Of a stretch of DNA of 40,760 nt, positions 1 through 8,167 are shown one piece after another (the stretch's first letter is position 1; the number at the start of each line of letters is the position of its first letter). Made by a program: the position numbers and the translations under genes. Location: NCBI GenBank assembly GCA_026993525.1, contig JALWSS010000106.1, positions 21,258 to 62,017 of the forward strand. Reading direction: 5' to 3'. The stretch is from Saprospiraceae bacterium (GTDB lineage Bacteria > Bacteroidota > Bacteroidia > Chitinophagales > Saprospiraceae). A model generated the notes under the pieces. The model did no database searches. It was given only the letters and a program-made list of their open reading frames with translations, and was not told the DNA's origin.

Positions 1-1697
1 TCCGGGTGCTGTGCCAGCAGTTCATAAAGTTTGTTCAGTTCCACTTTGCTCTTCGGCAACAAGGTCGCCGATCCACTTTCAAAAAACACGTTTTTGAGAA
101 CCACGGCCGAAGATTCCGTAGCGTCTGCACCCCCTGAAGGAATCCTTACCAAAGGAACTTCGAGGTGAAACGTGGAATCGGCATCCGTCCAACCCGAGAG
201 GGAAAAATTTTCGGAAAAAAACAGGTAACCTTCCTTGCTCACGTTGAGTGCGTAGTCTTTTCCCGAAGGAAGTGTGCTCAGGGATTCCCCGTTTTCATCG
301 CTTGTTTTGCTCACTACGAGCTTACCTGAACCCAGCTCGTATATTTCAATCCGTGCCGTCAGATGCTTTCTGTTTTCTTCGTCAAAAACCATTGTCGTCA
401 CATAAGTAACAGGGGCAGGCCTGGCTGCTTCGTACAATTCGAAATAGTAAATGTCATTCTTTCCGAAGCCACCGGGCATGTCCGAAGCATAGAAGGCCAT
501 CTTGCCGTTCAGGCTGACCGTCAAAGCCCCCTCGTTGCCCTTTGTGTTGATGGGAAAGCCCAGATTTTGGGGAGTTGACCATGCCCCCTTCTCGTCCTTC
601 CTGGCAAGAAACAGATCATAGCCCCCCAATCCCGGATGCCCTTTTGACATGAAGTACAGCGTTTGCCCGTCAGGGTGAATGAAAGGGGCCTGTTCATCAA
701 ATGGGGTATTGATGGTCGGCCCCAGATTGACGGGCTCCCCCCATGTACCATCCGGCTTCCGGTAGCTCACCCAAAGGTCCAGCCCGCCGAAGCCACCATT
801 CCTGTTGCTGGTAAAGTACAGGGCATTCCCTTCTGGTGACAGGCTGGGCAGGGACTCATATTGAGCTGAGTTCACCGGTTTTCCCAAATTCCTGACGGGT
901 GTCCAGTTGCCGTTTTTGTATTCTGTAAAATACAGGTCACAGCGGCCCAGGCCACCTGGCTTGTTGCAGATGGTAAAGACCAGCAGTTTGCCATCGGCAC
1001 TGATGGTCTGTGCACCTTCGTTGAATTCGGTGTTGACGGCGCTGATGGGCTCTGCCGGCATCCAGGTACTGTCCAGCTTCTGGCTCCGGTAAAAATCTTC
1101 CTGCCCATGCCGGACTGCGGTGAAGATCAGGGTTTCTCCATCGGCGGTCAATGAGGGCAGGTATTCATCTTCTTCGGTGTTGATTGCCGGGCCCATGTTT
1201 TTCGGTTCAAAAGGAACGGGATTGGCCACGGCCCGGGCTGCAAAAGCAGCATTCGCAAGGTAGCGTCTGGCGTTTTGATATCTTCGGGTTCCTTCTCTTG
1301 CTGCTGAAAGGAACTTTTCAAAATGCTCCTCTGCTTCGCCGTACTTATCCTGATCAAATTCTACAATGCCGAGGCTGTAATATAGATTGGGCAGATAGGT
1401 GGAATCAATTCCAATGGCCTTTTCATACTGCATTTCCGCAGCCGGATAATTTCCCATCTGATTGTAAACATTGCCCAGTTCAATAATTGCATCTATGAAC
1501 AGAGGCTCCTTTTTCAGTGCCCTGCCCAACTCGCCGGCAGCAGAAGCCAACTCTCCGGAAGAAGCCAAAAACCGGGCTTTTTGCAAGGACTTCTTCAGCT
1601 TTGACGGTGCATTGCCGGCCGTGATATAGCCATTCTGTGCAAAGGACATTTGCGACGAAAAAGAAATAAGAAATGCTAAAAGCAGGTAAATTTTCAT
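1..1697 (-). CDS. PorE-like TPR / WD40-PD40 propeller / OmpA-domain protein (3' end beyond window)
   Basis: The frame runs open from an ATG at 1697-1695 to the left edge, giving 565 codons without a stop. The N-terminus is a signal peptide ending ...SFAQ at about residue 21. TPR-like repeats follow (about residues 28-130), then a series of PD40/WD40-type propeller blades (about 160-400) with recurring phrases such as LYFTSNRNGGFGGLDLW. Next comes a carboxypeptidase-regulatory-like domain (about 410-500). The first strand and helix of an OmpA C-terminal domain (NVFFESGSATLLPKSKVEL) are reached just before the edge. This order (TPR, propeller, CRD, OmpA_C) is that of PorE, a periplasmic T9SS component that binds peptidoglycan through its OmpA domain. 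Many Bacteroidota carry several paralogues with the same order, so the T9SS role is inference. The domain order itself is read directly. Confidence 0.8.
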   Translation of the reverse strand, partial: MKIYLLLAFLISFSSQMSFAQNGYITAGNAPSKLKKSLQKARFLASSGELASAAGELGRALKKEPLFIDAIIELGNVYNQMGNYPAAEMQYEKAIGIDSTYLPNLYYSLGIVEFDQDKYGEAEEHFEKFLSAAREGTRRYQNARRYLANAAFAARAVANPVPFEPKNMGPAINTEEDEYLPSLTADGETLIFTAVRHGQEDFYRSQKLDSTWMPAEPISAVNTEFNEGAQTISADGKLLVFTICNKPGGLGRCDLYFTEYKNGNWTPVRNLGKPVNSAQYESLPSLSPEGNALYFTSNRNGGFGGLDLWVSYRKPDGTWGEPVNLGPTINTPFDEQAPFIHPDGQTLYFMSKGHPGLGGYDLFLARKDEKGAWSTPQNLGFPINTKGNEGALTVSLNGKMAFYASDMPGGFGKNDIYYFELYEAARPAPVTYVTTMVFDEENRKHLTARIEIYELGSGKLVVSKTSDENGESLSTLPSGKDYALNVSKEGYLFFSENFSLSGWTDADSTFHLEVPLVRIPSGGADATESSAVVLKNVFFESGSATLLPKSKVELNKLYELLAQHP

Positions 1698-1756
1698 AAA
1701 GGCATTGCTGGCCATAAAACGGAAATCAAAGCGTCGGATTGCGGGCGGATTTCATG

Positions 1757-1790
1757 AAAAAAAGGCCAAACTCTGCTGAGCATGGCCTTT
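1757..1790 (-). terminator. Rho-independent terminator of the TPR gene
   Basis: An 8-bp perfect stem AAAGGCCA (1761-1768) / TGGCCTTT (1783-1790) with a 14-nt loop. Read on the minus strand it is followed by a run of seven T (1763-1757). It lies 23 bases past the stop of the TPR gene and before the start of the PorE-like gene, so it separates the two transcription units. Confidence 0.8.
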
Positions 1791-1812
1791 CGTTATTTAT
1801 AACTCATTGGTT

Positions 1813-2844
1813 TCAAGCCATGGATTCCAACATGGCCGAAGCTTCTTTTGAGCCGAGTGTGGCAGCTTCTTTCAGGTCGCTGAGGTAGCCGCCTTCGCCG
1901 GCGTTTTTCCTGGCAAGCGCACGGTAATAATACTGTTGAGCTTTCGGAGGAATCATTTTCCCGTCTTGCTCCATTTCCAGTAATTTGTCAAACACATTCA
2001 CGGCTTCGGTGTACTCTCCCATTTCGAACAAGGCCTTTCCGTAATTGAACAATGCCCTGATCTGCCACTTGGCATTCGGATCATCGCTTTTGAATTGCCT
2101 TTTGGTAACCAATTTCAGTTCGAATATGGCTTCTTTGTACTCTTTGAGCATCAAGTGAATTTCCCCTTTGAGGCGGCGTGCGCTCCAGAAAATTGGCTGG
2201 TGAGGAATACTGGTCTTGATGGTTTTTTCGAGATCCGCAATGGCGCTGCTGTACTCCTTCTTTACAAGGTAGGTATTCGCCCGGCCCCAGTATGCGTCAG
2301 GATGGTTGGGGTTTATATGAATGCTCTTCGTAAAATCATAAAGTGCATCGTCGTAATTGCGGAGGGTGAAATTGATATGACCTCTCCTTTCATAAGCAAG
2401 GGCATGGCGTTCAAACTTTTCAATGGCCCTGTTGAGTGCCACCATTGCTTCCTGTTCCATGCCGTTTTTGTGGAGCAACTCCCGGCCTTCGAGAAAAGCC
2501 TGTGTGGCGCTTTTGTCCCCTGAAGGTTCAATGACCTTGTCAACGATGGGTTTGCCACCGGCAATGACCCATGCCTTGATATCACCGGCAACGGCATATT
2601 GGGAAACATACTCCAACAGGTTCAGGGTGTTCTTCCACCGCTTCTCGGGGCATTCGTTGGTAATGGAACGAGGGATGTTGAGGGTAAAAGTCTCCTCATC
2701 AAAAACATCTTCGGCTTTGAACAAAACGTCATTCCGATAGTAATTCTCAGTCCTGTGCTCATAGAACTTGAGAACCTGATCGAAACTGCGTTGCGTTCCA
2801 AACTCCAGGCATCCGGAGAGAATGACTTTGTACGTGGTGCTCAT
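1813..2844 (-). CDS. Tetratricopeptide-repeat protein
   Basis: A 343-residue protein with no signal peptide or membrane segment, so probably cytoplasmic. The first 110 residues or so are not a repeat I recognise. From about residue 118 on, consecutive TPR units can be read, for example AYERRGHINFTLRNYDDALY and AYWGRANTYLVKKEYSSAI. The C-terminus (LKEAATLGSKEASAML) resembles the end of Sel1/TPR arrays. TPRs are protein-interaction scaffolds, so no specific partner can be named. The gene has its own terminator downstream and an unusually long, hairpin-rich leader upstream (2845-3080). It starts at ATG 2844-2842. Confidence 0.8.
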   Translation of the reverse strand: MSTTYKVILSGCLEFGTQRSFDQVLKFYEHRTENYYRNDVLFKAEDVFDEETFTLNIPRSITNECPEKRWKNTLNLLEYVSQYAVAGDIKAWVIAGGKPIVDKVIEPSGDKSATQAFLEGRELLHKNGMEQEAMVALNRAIEKFERHALAYERRGHINFTLRNYDDALYDFTKSIHINPNHPDAYWGRANTYLVKKEYSSAIADLEKTIKTSIPHQPIFWSARRLKGEIHLMLKEYKEAIFELKLVTKRQFKSDDPNAKWQIRALFNYGKALFEMGEYTEAVNVFDKLLEMEQDGKMIPPKAQQYYYRALARKNAGEGGYLSDLKEAATLGSKEASAMLESMA

Positions 2845-3091
2845 TTCGCTGCTGTTTAATGGGCGTCAGTTTGTTTACGTCCTTGTGTAGTTCCCCAATA
2901 ACGCTTTGGAGGGGTTAATTTCACCTTGTTGCTAAGATTGGTTCGTCGCGAGAAAAGGCTTAAAGCGTTGTGTAGTATCAGTAGCGAGGTTAGCCTGGTT
3001 TTCTCGTGTATGTTTATTCCGGAAAAGGACTTTCGGAATAGAGCGACCCGGTAAGAACCGTCCCTTCGGCCACCCAAGCTACAAAGTTCTA
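2845..3091 (-). promoter_or_regulatory. Structured leader of the TPR gene, possible alternative-fold switch
   Basis: No convincing gene lies here. The only open frame (3077-2856, minus) lacks an ATG and uses rare codons. A minus-strand near-match to the -7 box, GAACTTTG, sits at 3089-3082, giving a leader of about 230 nt. By eye there are four pairings: AACGCTTT (2900-2907) with AAAGCGTT (2962-2969); CGAGAAAAGGCT (2949-2960) with AGCC..TTTTCTCG (2992-3006, 3-nt bulge); TATTCCG (3015-3021) with CGGAATA (3034-3040); and CGGT (3049-3052) with ACCG (3057-3060). The first two interlock, so they are either a pseudoknot or mutually exclusive. The strand and any function are inference. Confidence 0.35.
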
Positions 3092-3202
3092 AAAAGAACC
3101 CCGCAATGCCAAGGCCTTCCAGACCTTTTCAGAAAAAAAATCTGCAAAAAACTTGACTTTTTAACTTGCTAAACCAGTCAGCCGTTTGGCGATCGAGGGA
3201 TT

Positions 3203-3231
3203 CACACAACTTTTTGATTGTGTGCAGTTTT
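3203..3231 (+). terminator. Small hairpin with T tract
   Basis: CACACAA (3203-3209) pairs with TTGTGTG (3218-3224) around an 8-nt loop, followed by CAGTTTTTG. It could end a plus-strand transcript, but I see no plus-strand gene before it. The rest of 3092-3412 shows nothing I can identify. Confidence 0.3.
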
Positions 3232-3412
3232 TGCCATTACGCAAATAATCTGTCTTTGTTTCCTTCAGCAAAACATTTTTAAACCGCCCTTACGAGGTGT
3301 ATTCCGGGGTAAGCAATTCCAGGCAAATGCCTTCGCTGATGAGGCCACAGAGCTGCCAATTGTCACTGATTGGATTGGTCAAAGCCCAGCCTTCAGAAGG
3401 GGTAGAATTTCA

Positions 3413-3420
3413 TAACTTTG
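3413..3420 (+). promoter_or_regulatory. Bacteroidota -7 box TAACTTTG of the crotonase operon
   Basis: The octamer TAACTTTG matches TAnnTTTG exactly and lies 21 bases before ATG 3442. A TTG start at 3418 would fall inside this box, which argues for the ATG at 3442 as the true start. No clear -33 element is seen at the expected distance. Confidence 0.55.
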
Positions 3421-3441
3421 CGGGCCAAACGACAAAGTACA

Positions 3442-4209
3442 ATGGACCGAACCCGACAAGGGAATGTTTCCCTCGATCATAACAATGGAATAAGCACCAT
3501 CACATTTTACCACCCTGCACACAATTCATTGCCCGGAAACCTTCTGAGCCAACTGACACAGGCCATAGTAGAAGCAGGAACTCACCCCGAAACAAAAGTT
3601 GTGGTCTTAAAAAGCTCCGGAGATCGCACGTTTTGTGCAGGAGCCAGCTTTGACGAATTGTCGGCGATTGGAAACCCGGAACAGGGAAAGCGTTTTTTCC
3701 TCGGCTTTGCCAATGTCATCAACGCCATGCGCAAATGCCCAAAGTTTATTGTTGGCAGGGTGCAGGGGAAGGCCGTTGGAGGTGGTGTCGGGCTGGCCGC
3801 CGCAGTTGACTACTGCATGGCCACAAAATGGGCAAGTGTGAAGTTGAGTGAACTGGCTGTCGGCATTGGTCCTTTCGTTGTGGGGCCCGCCGTTCAAAGA
3901 AAAATCGGCCTTTCGGCTTTCAGCCAAATGTCCATCAACGCCAAAGCATGGCAAACGGCTGCCTGGGCCAAAGAAAAAGGGCTGTTTACAGAAGTGTTCG
4001 AGACCGCCGAACAACTTGACGCTTACCTCGAACATTTCATCGAGACGCTCAAAACCTACAATCCGGAAGCGATGAAAAAGCTGAAGGAAATCTTTTGGGA
4101 GGGATCGGAAAACTGGGACGAACTTCTGGACAAAAGGGCAGCCGTCAGTGGTGAACTCGTCTTGTCAGATTTTGCCAAAGAAGCCATCGCTGCTTTTAAA
4201 GGAACGTAG
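3442..4209 (+). CDS. Enoyl-CoA hydratase/isomerase (crotonase) family protein
   Basis: A 255-residue single-domain crotonase, close to the usual 255-265. The first oxyanion-hole loop is CAGAS (about 65-69) and the second is GGGVG (113-117), both typical for stabilising the enolate of an acyl-CoA thioester. Glu137 in KLSELAVGIGP corresponds to the first catalytic glutamate of rat hydratase. I do not see a second glutamate at the position of rat Glu164, so simple hydration is not assured. Isomerase, lyase or methylglutaconyl-CoA chemistry is possible. The gene lies 22 bases before the oxo-acid dehydrogenase E1 fusion and heads an apparent four-gene operon ending with an acyl-CoA dehydrogenase. 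That fits branched-chain amino acid or fatty acid breakdown in the cytoplasm. The start is chosen from the promoter box at 3413-3420. Confidence 0.85.
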   Translation: MDRTRQGNVSLDHNNGISTITFYHPAHNSLPGNLLSQLTQAIVEAGTHPETKVVVLKSSGDRTFCAGASFDELSAIGNPEQGKRFFLGFANVINAMRKCPKFIVGRVQGKAVGGGVGLAAAVDYCMATKWASVKLSELAVGIGPFVVGPAVQRKIGLSAFSQMSINAKAWQTAAWAKEKGLFTEVFETAEQLDAYLEHFIETLKTYNPEAMKKLKEIFWEGSENWDELLDKRAAVSGELVLSDFAKEAIAAFKGT

Positions 4210-4231
4210 CAGCACCAAATAGTACCCGACC

Positions 4232-6316
4232 ATGCTACAAACCAAAGAAATGATCTCAAAAAAGGAATTGGCAGAGGCTTTCAAATTGATGGCCACTGCC
4301 AAATCCATGACGGAGATTTACGAAGAGCATTTCAAATTCGTTTCCAAATACGTTCATGCCACTTCAAGGGGGCACGAGGCTATTCAGATTGCAATGGGCA
4401 TGCAATTGCTTCCCTGCGACTGGATAGCACCCTATTACCGCGACGACTCCATCCTCCTTTCCATCGGGATGCAGCCTTATGACCTGATGCTCCAACTGAT
4501 GGCCAAACGGGACGATCCGTTCTCCGGAGGGAGGAGTTACTACAGCCACCCCAGCCTCAACGATCCGGACAAGCCAAAAATACCGCACCAATCTTCTGCA
4601 ACCGGCATGCAGGCCATACCCACCACCGGCGTGGCAATGGGAATCCATTACAAAGAGCAAAGAGGTTTACTGAAAAACGGGGAGTTGGGCCCCAACGGGG
4701 AACTTCCGGTAGTGGTTTGCTCACTGGGCGATGCCTCCGTTACCGAAGGGGAAGTTGCCGAGGCGTTCCAAATGGCCGTGTTGAAAAAATTGCCCATTAT
4801 CTACCTGGTTCAGGACAATGGCTGGGACATATCGGCAAATGCGAAAGAAACCCGCGCCCAGGATGCCGCTGAGTATGCCCGGGGGTTTAAAGGACTCGAA
4901 GCGGTAAGTATTGATGGCAACGACTTCATCAAGAGTTTCAATACCAGCAAAGAAGTAGTAGAAACCGTCAGAAAAGAACGCAGACCATTTCTGCTGCACG
5001 CAAAAGTTCCCTTGCTCAACCACCACACTTCCGGCGTCAGAATGGAATGGTACAGGGACGACCTGGAAGACCACCGCAAAAGAGACCCCTATCCCATCTT
5101 CCGCAAACAAATGCTCGAATTTGGCTTTTCAGAAAAGGAACTCAAAAAGCTTGAGAAAGAAGCCCTCGACGCGGTCAAAAGCGATTTTGAAAAAGCCCGA
5201 AATGCGGAAGACCCAAGGCCGGATGATCTTTTCACCCACGATTTTGCCCCCACCCCCATTACCGAAGAAAAAGGCACCCGAAAACCTGAAAATGGGGAGA
5301 TGAAGGTAATGGTTGACTGCGCCCTCTTTGCCATTGAGGAACTCATGCAAAAACACGATGAGTGCCTGCTCTATGGCCAGGATGTGGGCCGCAGATTGGG
5401 AGGCGTTTTCCGGGAGGCCGCCACCCTGGCCGAAAAATTCGGCGATGACAGGGTGTTCAACACTCCCATTCAGGAAGCGTTCATCGTTGGCAGCACGGTT
5501 GGCATGAGCGCCGTTGGGTTGAAGCCCATCGTTGAGGTTCAGTTTGCCGACTATATCTGGCCCGGCCTCAACCAATTGTTTACCGAGGTGAGCCGTTCCT
5601 GCTACCTGTCCAATGGCAAATGGCCGGTGAGCAATATCCTCAGGGTGCCCATTGGAGCCTATGGCAGTGGCGGGCCGTACCATTCTTCAAGTGTAGAGTC
5701 GGTCGTGACCAATATCAGAGGTGTAAAAATTGCCTACCCCAGCAACGGGGCAGACCTGAAAGGCCTTATGAAAGCCGCCTATTACGACCCCAATCCGGTT
5801 GTGATTCTGGAACACAAAGGCTTGTACTGGTCCAAAGTCAAAGGCACTGACGCTGCACGGTGCATCATGCCTTCGGAAGACTATATCCTGCCCTTCGGCA
5901 AAGCCAACAGCATTCTGAAAGCGGACGAGGAGGCAATTGGAAAAGGTGACACCATGGTGGTCATTAGCTACGGCATGGGCGTGCATTGGGCGCTGAACGC
6001 CGCCACAAAATTCAAGGGCAGGGTGGAAGTACTCGATCTCAGAACCTTGTTCCCACTGGACGAAAAAGCGATGTACGAAGCCGCCAAAAGGCATGGAAAG
6101 GTACTGGTGGTAACCGAAGAACCCGTCAACAACAGTTTCGCCCAAAGCCTGGCAGCCAGGGTCCAGGAAAATTGCTTCACCAAGCTGGATGCACCGGTCA
6201 GAACCATCGGTGCCGAAAACATGCCTGCCATCCCGCTCAATGAGACCCTGGAAAAAACGATGATTCCGTCCATAGAAAAAGTGCAGGCAGCTATTGACGA
6301 GCTGTTTAAATGGTAA
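4232..6316 (+). CDS. 2-oxo acid dehydrogenase E1, alpha and beta subunits fused
   Basis: A 694-residue thiamine-diphosphate enzyme. Residues 1-340 are the alpha part, with the ThDP/Mg motif GDASVTEGE at 166-174 and the closing Asn at about 196 (LVQDN). Residues 358-694 are the beta part (YGQDVG near 381, PIQEAF near 412, and the C-terminal transketolase domain). It decarboxylates a 2-oxo acid and passes the acyl group to the lipoyl domain of an E2. The fused form is common in Bacteroidota and is usually annotated as branched-chain 2-oxoisovalerate dehydrogenase. Substrate choice cannot be read from the sequence, but neighbouring crotonase and acyl-CoA dehydrogenase genes favour branched-chain catabolism. 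No E2 or E3 gene lies in the window. ATG 4232 is followed by a second in-frame ATG at 4250. Confidence 0.9.
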   Translation: MLQTKEMISKKELAEAFKLMATAKSMTEIYEEHFKFVSKYVHATSRGHEAIQIAMGMQLLPCDWIAPYYRDDSILLSIGMQPYDLMLQLMAKRDDPFSGGRSYYSHPSLNDPDKPKIPHQSSATGMQAIPTTGVAMGIHYKEQRGLLKNGELGPNGELPVVVCSLGDASVTEGEVAEAFQMAVLKKLPIIYLVQDNGWDISANAKETRAQDAAEYARGFKGLEAVSIDGNDFIKSFNTSKEVVETVRKERRPFLLHAKVPLLNHHTSGVRMEWYRDDLEDHRKRDPYPIFRKQMLEFGFSEKELKKLEKEALDAVKSDFEKARNAEDPRPDDLFTHDFAPTPITEEKGTRKPENGEMKVMVDCALFAIEELMQKHDECLLYGQDVGRRLGGVFREAATLAEKFGDDRVFNTPIQEAFIVGSTVGMSAVGLKPIVEVQFADYIWPGLNQLFTEVSRSCYLSNGKWPVSNILRVPIGAYGSGGPYHSSSVESVVTNIRGVKIAYPSNGADLKGLMKAAYYDPNPVVILEHKGLYWSKVKGTDAARCIMPSEDYILPFGKANSILKADEEAIGKGDTMVVISYGMGVHWALNAATKFKGRVEVLDLRTLFPLDEKAMYEAAKRHGKVLVVTEEPVNNSFAQSLAARVQENCFTKLDAPVRTIGAENMPAIPLNETLEKTMIPSIEKVQAAIDELFKW

Positions 6317-6326
6317 TATGTAAAGT

Positions 6327-6632
6327 ATGATCCTGTACAACGTCACCATCAGAGTGGACGAAGACATTGCCGAAGAATGGCTGAACTGGATGAAGACCAA
6401 ACACATCCCGGATGTGATGCGCACAGGTTGTTTCACCGATTATAAAATCATGAGAATCTTGCAACCTGTACAGGACGAAGACAGTATCACTTATGCAGTT
6501 CAGTATTTTTGCGAAGACCAGCAAAAACTTGAATCTTACTGGCAAAATGACGCTCCAGCCCTTCAAAAGGAGCACCTCGAAAAATACAGCGATAAAGCTC
6601 TGGCATTCAGAACGGTAATGGAACTGGTATAA
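6327..6632 (+). CDS. DUF4286 family protein
   Basis: A 101-residue protein starting 10 bases after the E1 stop. The opening MILYNVTIRVD and the segment WLNWMKTKHIPDVM are the hallmarks of DUF4286, a small family found almost only in Bacteroidota. The fold is probably a ferredoxin-like alpha/beta dimer of the ABM type, which is inference. It has no signal peptide, no obvious catalytic residues and unknown function. Tight spacing on both sides places it in the catabolic operon. Confidence 0.85.
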   Translation: MILYNVTIRVDEDIAEEWLNWMKTKHIPDVMRTGCFTDYKIMRILQPVQDEDSITYAVQYFCEDQQKLESYWQNDAPALQKEHLEKYSDKALAFRTVMELV

Positions 6633-6686
6633 TAGCCACCCTTGCTTGGAATGACCCTTAATACCTAATCAAACAACCTGACGAAA

Positions 6687-7871
6687 ATGTATTTTGAACT
6701 CACAGAAGAACAATTGGCTGTCAGAGAAGCAGCCAGAGATTTTGCCCGCAATGAATTGCTACCGGGCGTCATTGATCGCGACCGGAAAATGGAATTCCCC
6801 AAAGAACAAGTACAAAAGATGGCCGAAATGGGATTCCTTGGCATGATGAGCTCTCCGGAATATGGAGGAGGGGGGATGGACACCATTTCCTACGTCCTTG
6901 CAATGGAGGAAATATCCAAGGTAGATGCTTCCTGTGCGGTGATCATGTCTGTCAACAACTCCCTTGTTTGTTGGGGCCTGGAAGAATACGGCAATGAAGA
7001 ACAAAAACAGAAATACCTGACCAAACTGGCCACGGGCGAGTGGCTTGGCTCTTTTTGCCTGTCCGAGCCTGAAGCCGGCTCTGACGCTACCAGCCAGAAA
7101 ACCACCGCTGTTGACATGGGCGATTACTACCTGCTGAACGGCACCAAGAACTGGATCACCAACGGTGGCACCTCAGACGTACACCTGGTGATGGCGCAAA
7201 CACACCCTGAAAAAGGCCACAAAGGAATAAACTGCCTGATTGTGGAAACTGACTGGCCGGGCGTTACCATCGGTGCCAAAGAAGACAAACTCGGCATCCG
7301 TTCTTCTGATACGCACACCATCATGTACAACGATGTGAAAGTGCCCAAGGCCAACCGCATTGGCGAAGATGGCTTTGGATTCAGGTTCGCAATGAACACA
7401 CTGAATGGCGGCCGGATTGGAATTGCAGCCCAGGCCCTCGGAATTGCATCCGGAGCTTATGAACTGGCAGTTAACTACTCACAGGAGCGCCAGGCTTTCG
7501 GAAAACCCATCGCACAACACCAGGCAATTGCTTTCAAACTTGCCGATATGGCCACTGAAATTGAGGCAGCCCGCTTGCTGATATTGCGGTCTGCATGGCT
7601 GAAAGATCAAGAAATGGACTACGCCGCCGCCAGTGCAATGGCCAAGGTGTTTGCATCGGAAACTGCCATGAAAACCACCATCGAGGCAGTGCAGATCCAC
7701 GGCGGATACGGCTATGTGAAGGAATACCACGTAGAGCGGCTGATGCGAGATGCCAAGATCACACAGATTTACGAAGGCACCTCCGAAATTCAACGCATCG
7801 TAATTTCGAGGAACATCCTGAAAGGCCAGCTTTACATCCCAATGTGGAAAGAAACCATGCACGCCGTTTGA
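6687..7871 (+). CDS. Acyl-CoA dehydrogenase (short/branched-chain type)
   Basis: A 394-residue FAD flavoenzyme with the full family layout: N-terminal helices (1-120), a beta domain with SEPEAGSDA and WITNGG, and the C-terminal helical domain. The catalytic base is the Glu in IYEGTSEIQR near the C-terminus, the position used in short-chain and branched-chain members. The motif VQIHGGYGY is also present. It removes hydrogens across the alpha-beta bond of an acyl-CoA and passes electrons to electron-transfer flavoprotein. The gene lies 54 bases after the DUF4286 gene and closes the operon. A strong terminator follows at 8089-8130, after a palindromic repeat. Confidence 0.93.
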   Translation: MYFELTEEQLAVREAARDFARNELLPGVIDRDRKMEFPKEQVQKMAEMGFLGMMSSPEYGGGGMDTISYVLAMEEISKVDASCAVIMSVNNSLVCWGLEEYGNEEQKQKYLTKLATGEWLGSFCLSEPEAGSDATSQKTTAVDMGDYYLLNGTKNWITNGGTSDVHLVMAQTHPEKGHKGINCLIVETDWPGVTIGAKEDKLGIRSSDTHTIMYNDVKVPKANRIGEDGFGFRFAMNTLNGGRIGIAAQALGIASGAYELAVNYSQERQAFGKPIAQHQAIAFKLADMATEIEAARLLILRSAWLKDQEMDYAAASAMAKVFASETAMKTTIEAVQIHGGYGYVKEYHVERLMRDAKITQIYEGTSEIQRIVISRNILKGQLYIPMWKETMHAV

Positions 7872-7919
7872 TGTAATATACTTCAGAGCGCATTGCAAAA
7901 AGTGCCCGAATTCGTTGAA

Positions 7920-7968
7920 AGAGGTTGATCCCGATCCCGAACTTGATTCGGGATCGGGATCAACCTCT
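7920..7968. repeat. Perfect 22-bp palindrome with core CCCGAACTTGATTCGGG
   Basis: Two perfectly complementary 22-nt arms (7920-7941 and 7947-7968) flank the 5-nt loop CTTGA. The core CCCGAACTTGATTCGGG recurs exactly at 35281-35297 in the ileS leader. Flanking bases (TTGAAAGAGG before, CTCAACTTCC after) extend the symmetry loosely. A wider imperfect pairing exists between GAGCGCATTGCAAAA (7887-7901) and TTTTGCAGCGCACTC further right. It has no T tract, so it is a dispersed intergenic repeat rather than a terminator. Confidence 0.75.
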
Positions 7969-8088
7969 CTCAACTTCCGTCGGCCAGACGGGCCGGACAG
8001 GGACAGGGCAGGGCTCTCAATCAACTTCATTTGCAGTGAACTCCAACGTAAAATGACCTTTTGCAGCGCACTCAACTTCACAATTGCC

Positions 8089-8130
8089 AAAGGGAGCTGG
8101 AAAAAATTCCAACTCCCTTTTTTCTTTTTT
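8089..8130 (+). terminator. Strong Rho-independent terminator of the catabolic operon
   Basis: AAAGGGAG (8089-8096) pairs with CTCCCTTT (8113-8120) and TGGAA (8098-8102) with TTCCA (8107-8111), with one C/A mismatch between the blocks. The loop is AAAA and the hairpin is followed by TTTTTTCTTTTTT. It ends transcription from the acyl-CoA dehydrogenase side, 38 bases before the start of the protease gene. Confidence 0.9.
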
Positions 8131-8167
8131 CCTTGCTTTGTAAGCCAATTTGCCTTCAACCCGACCC

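Noticed and set aside
2856-3077. 73-codon minus-strand frame before the TPR gene
   Set aside because: It has no ATG, uses rare codons and coincides with stable hairpins, so it is treated as a leader.
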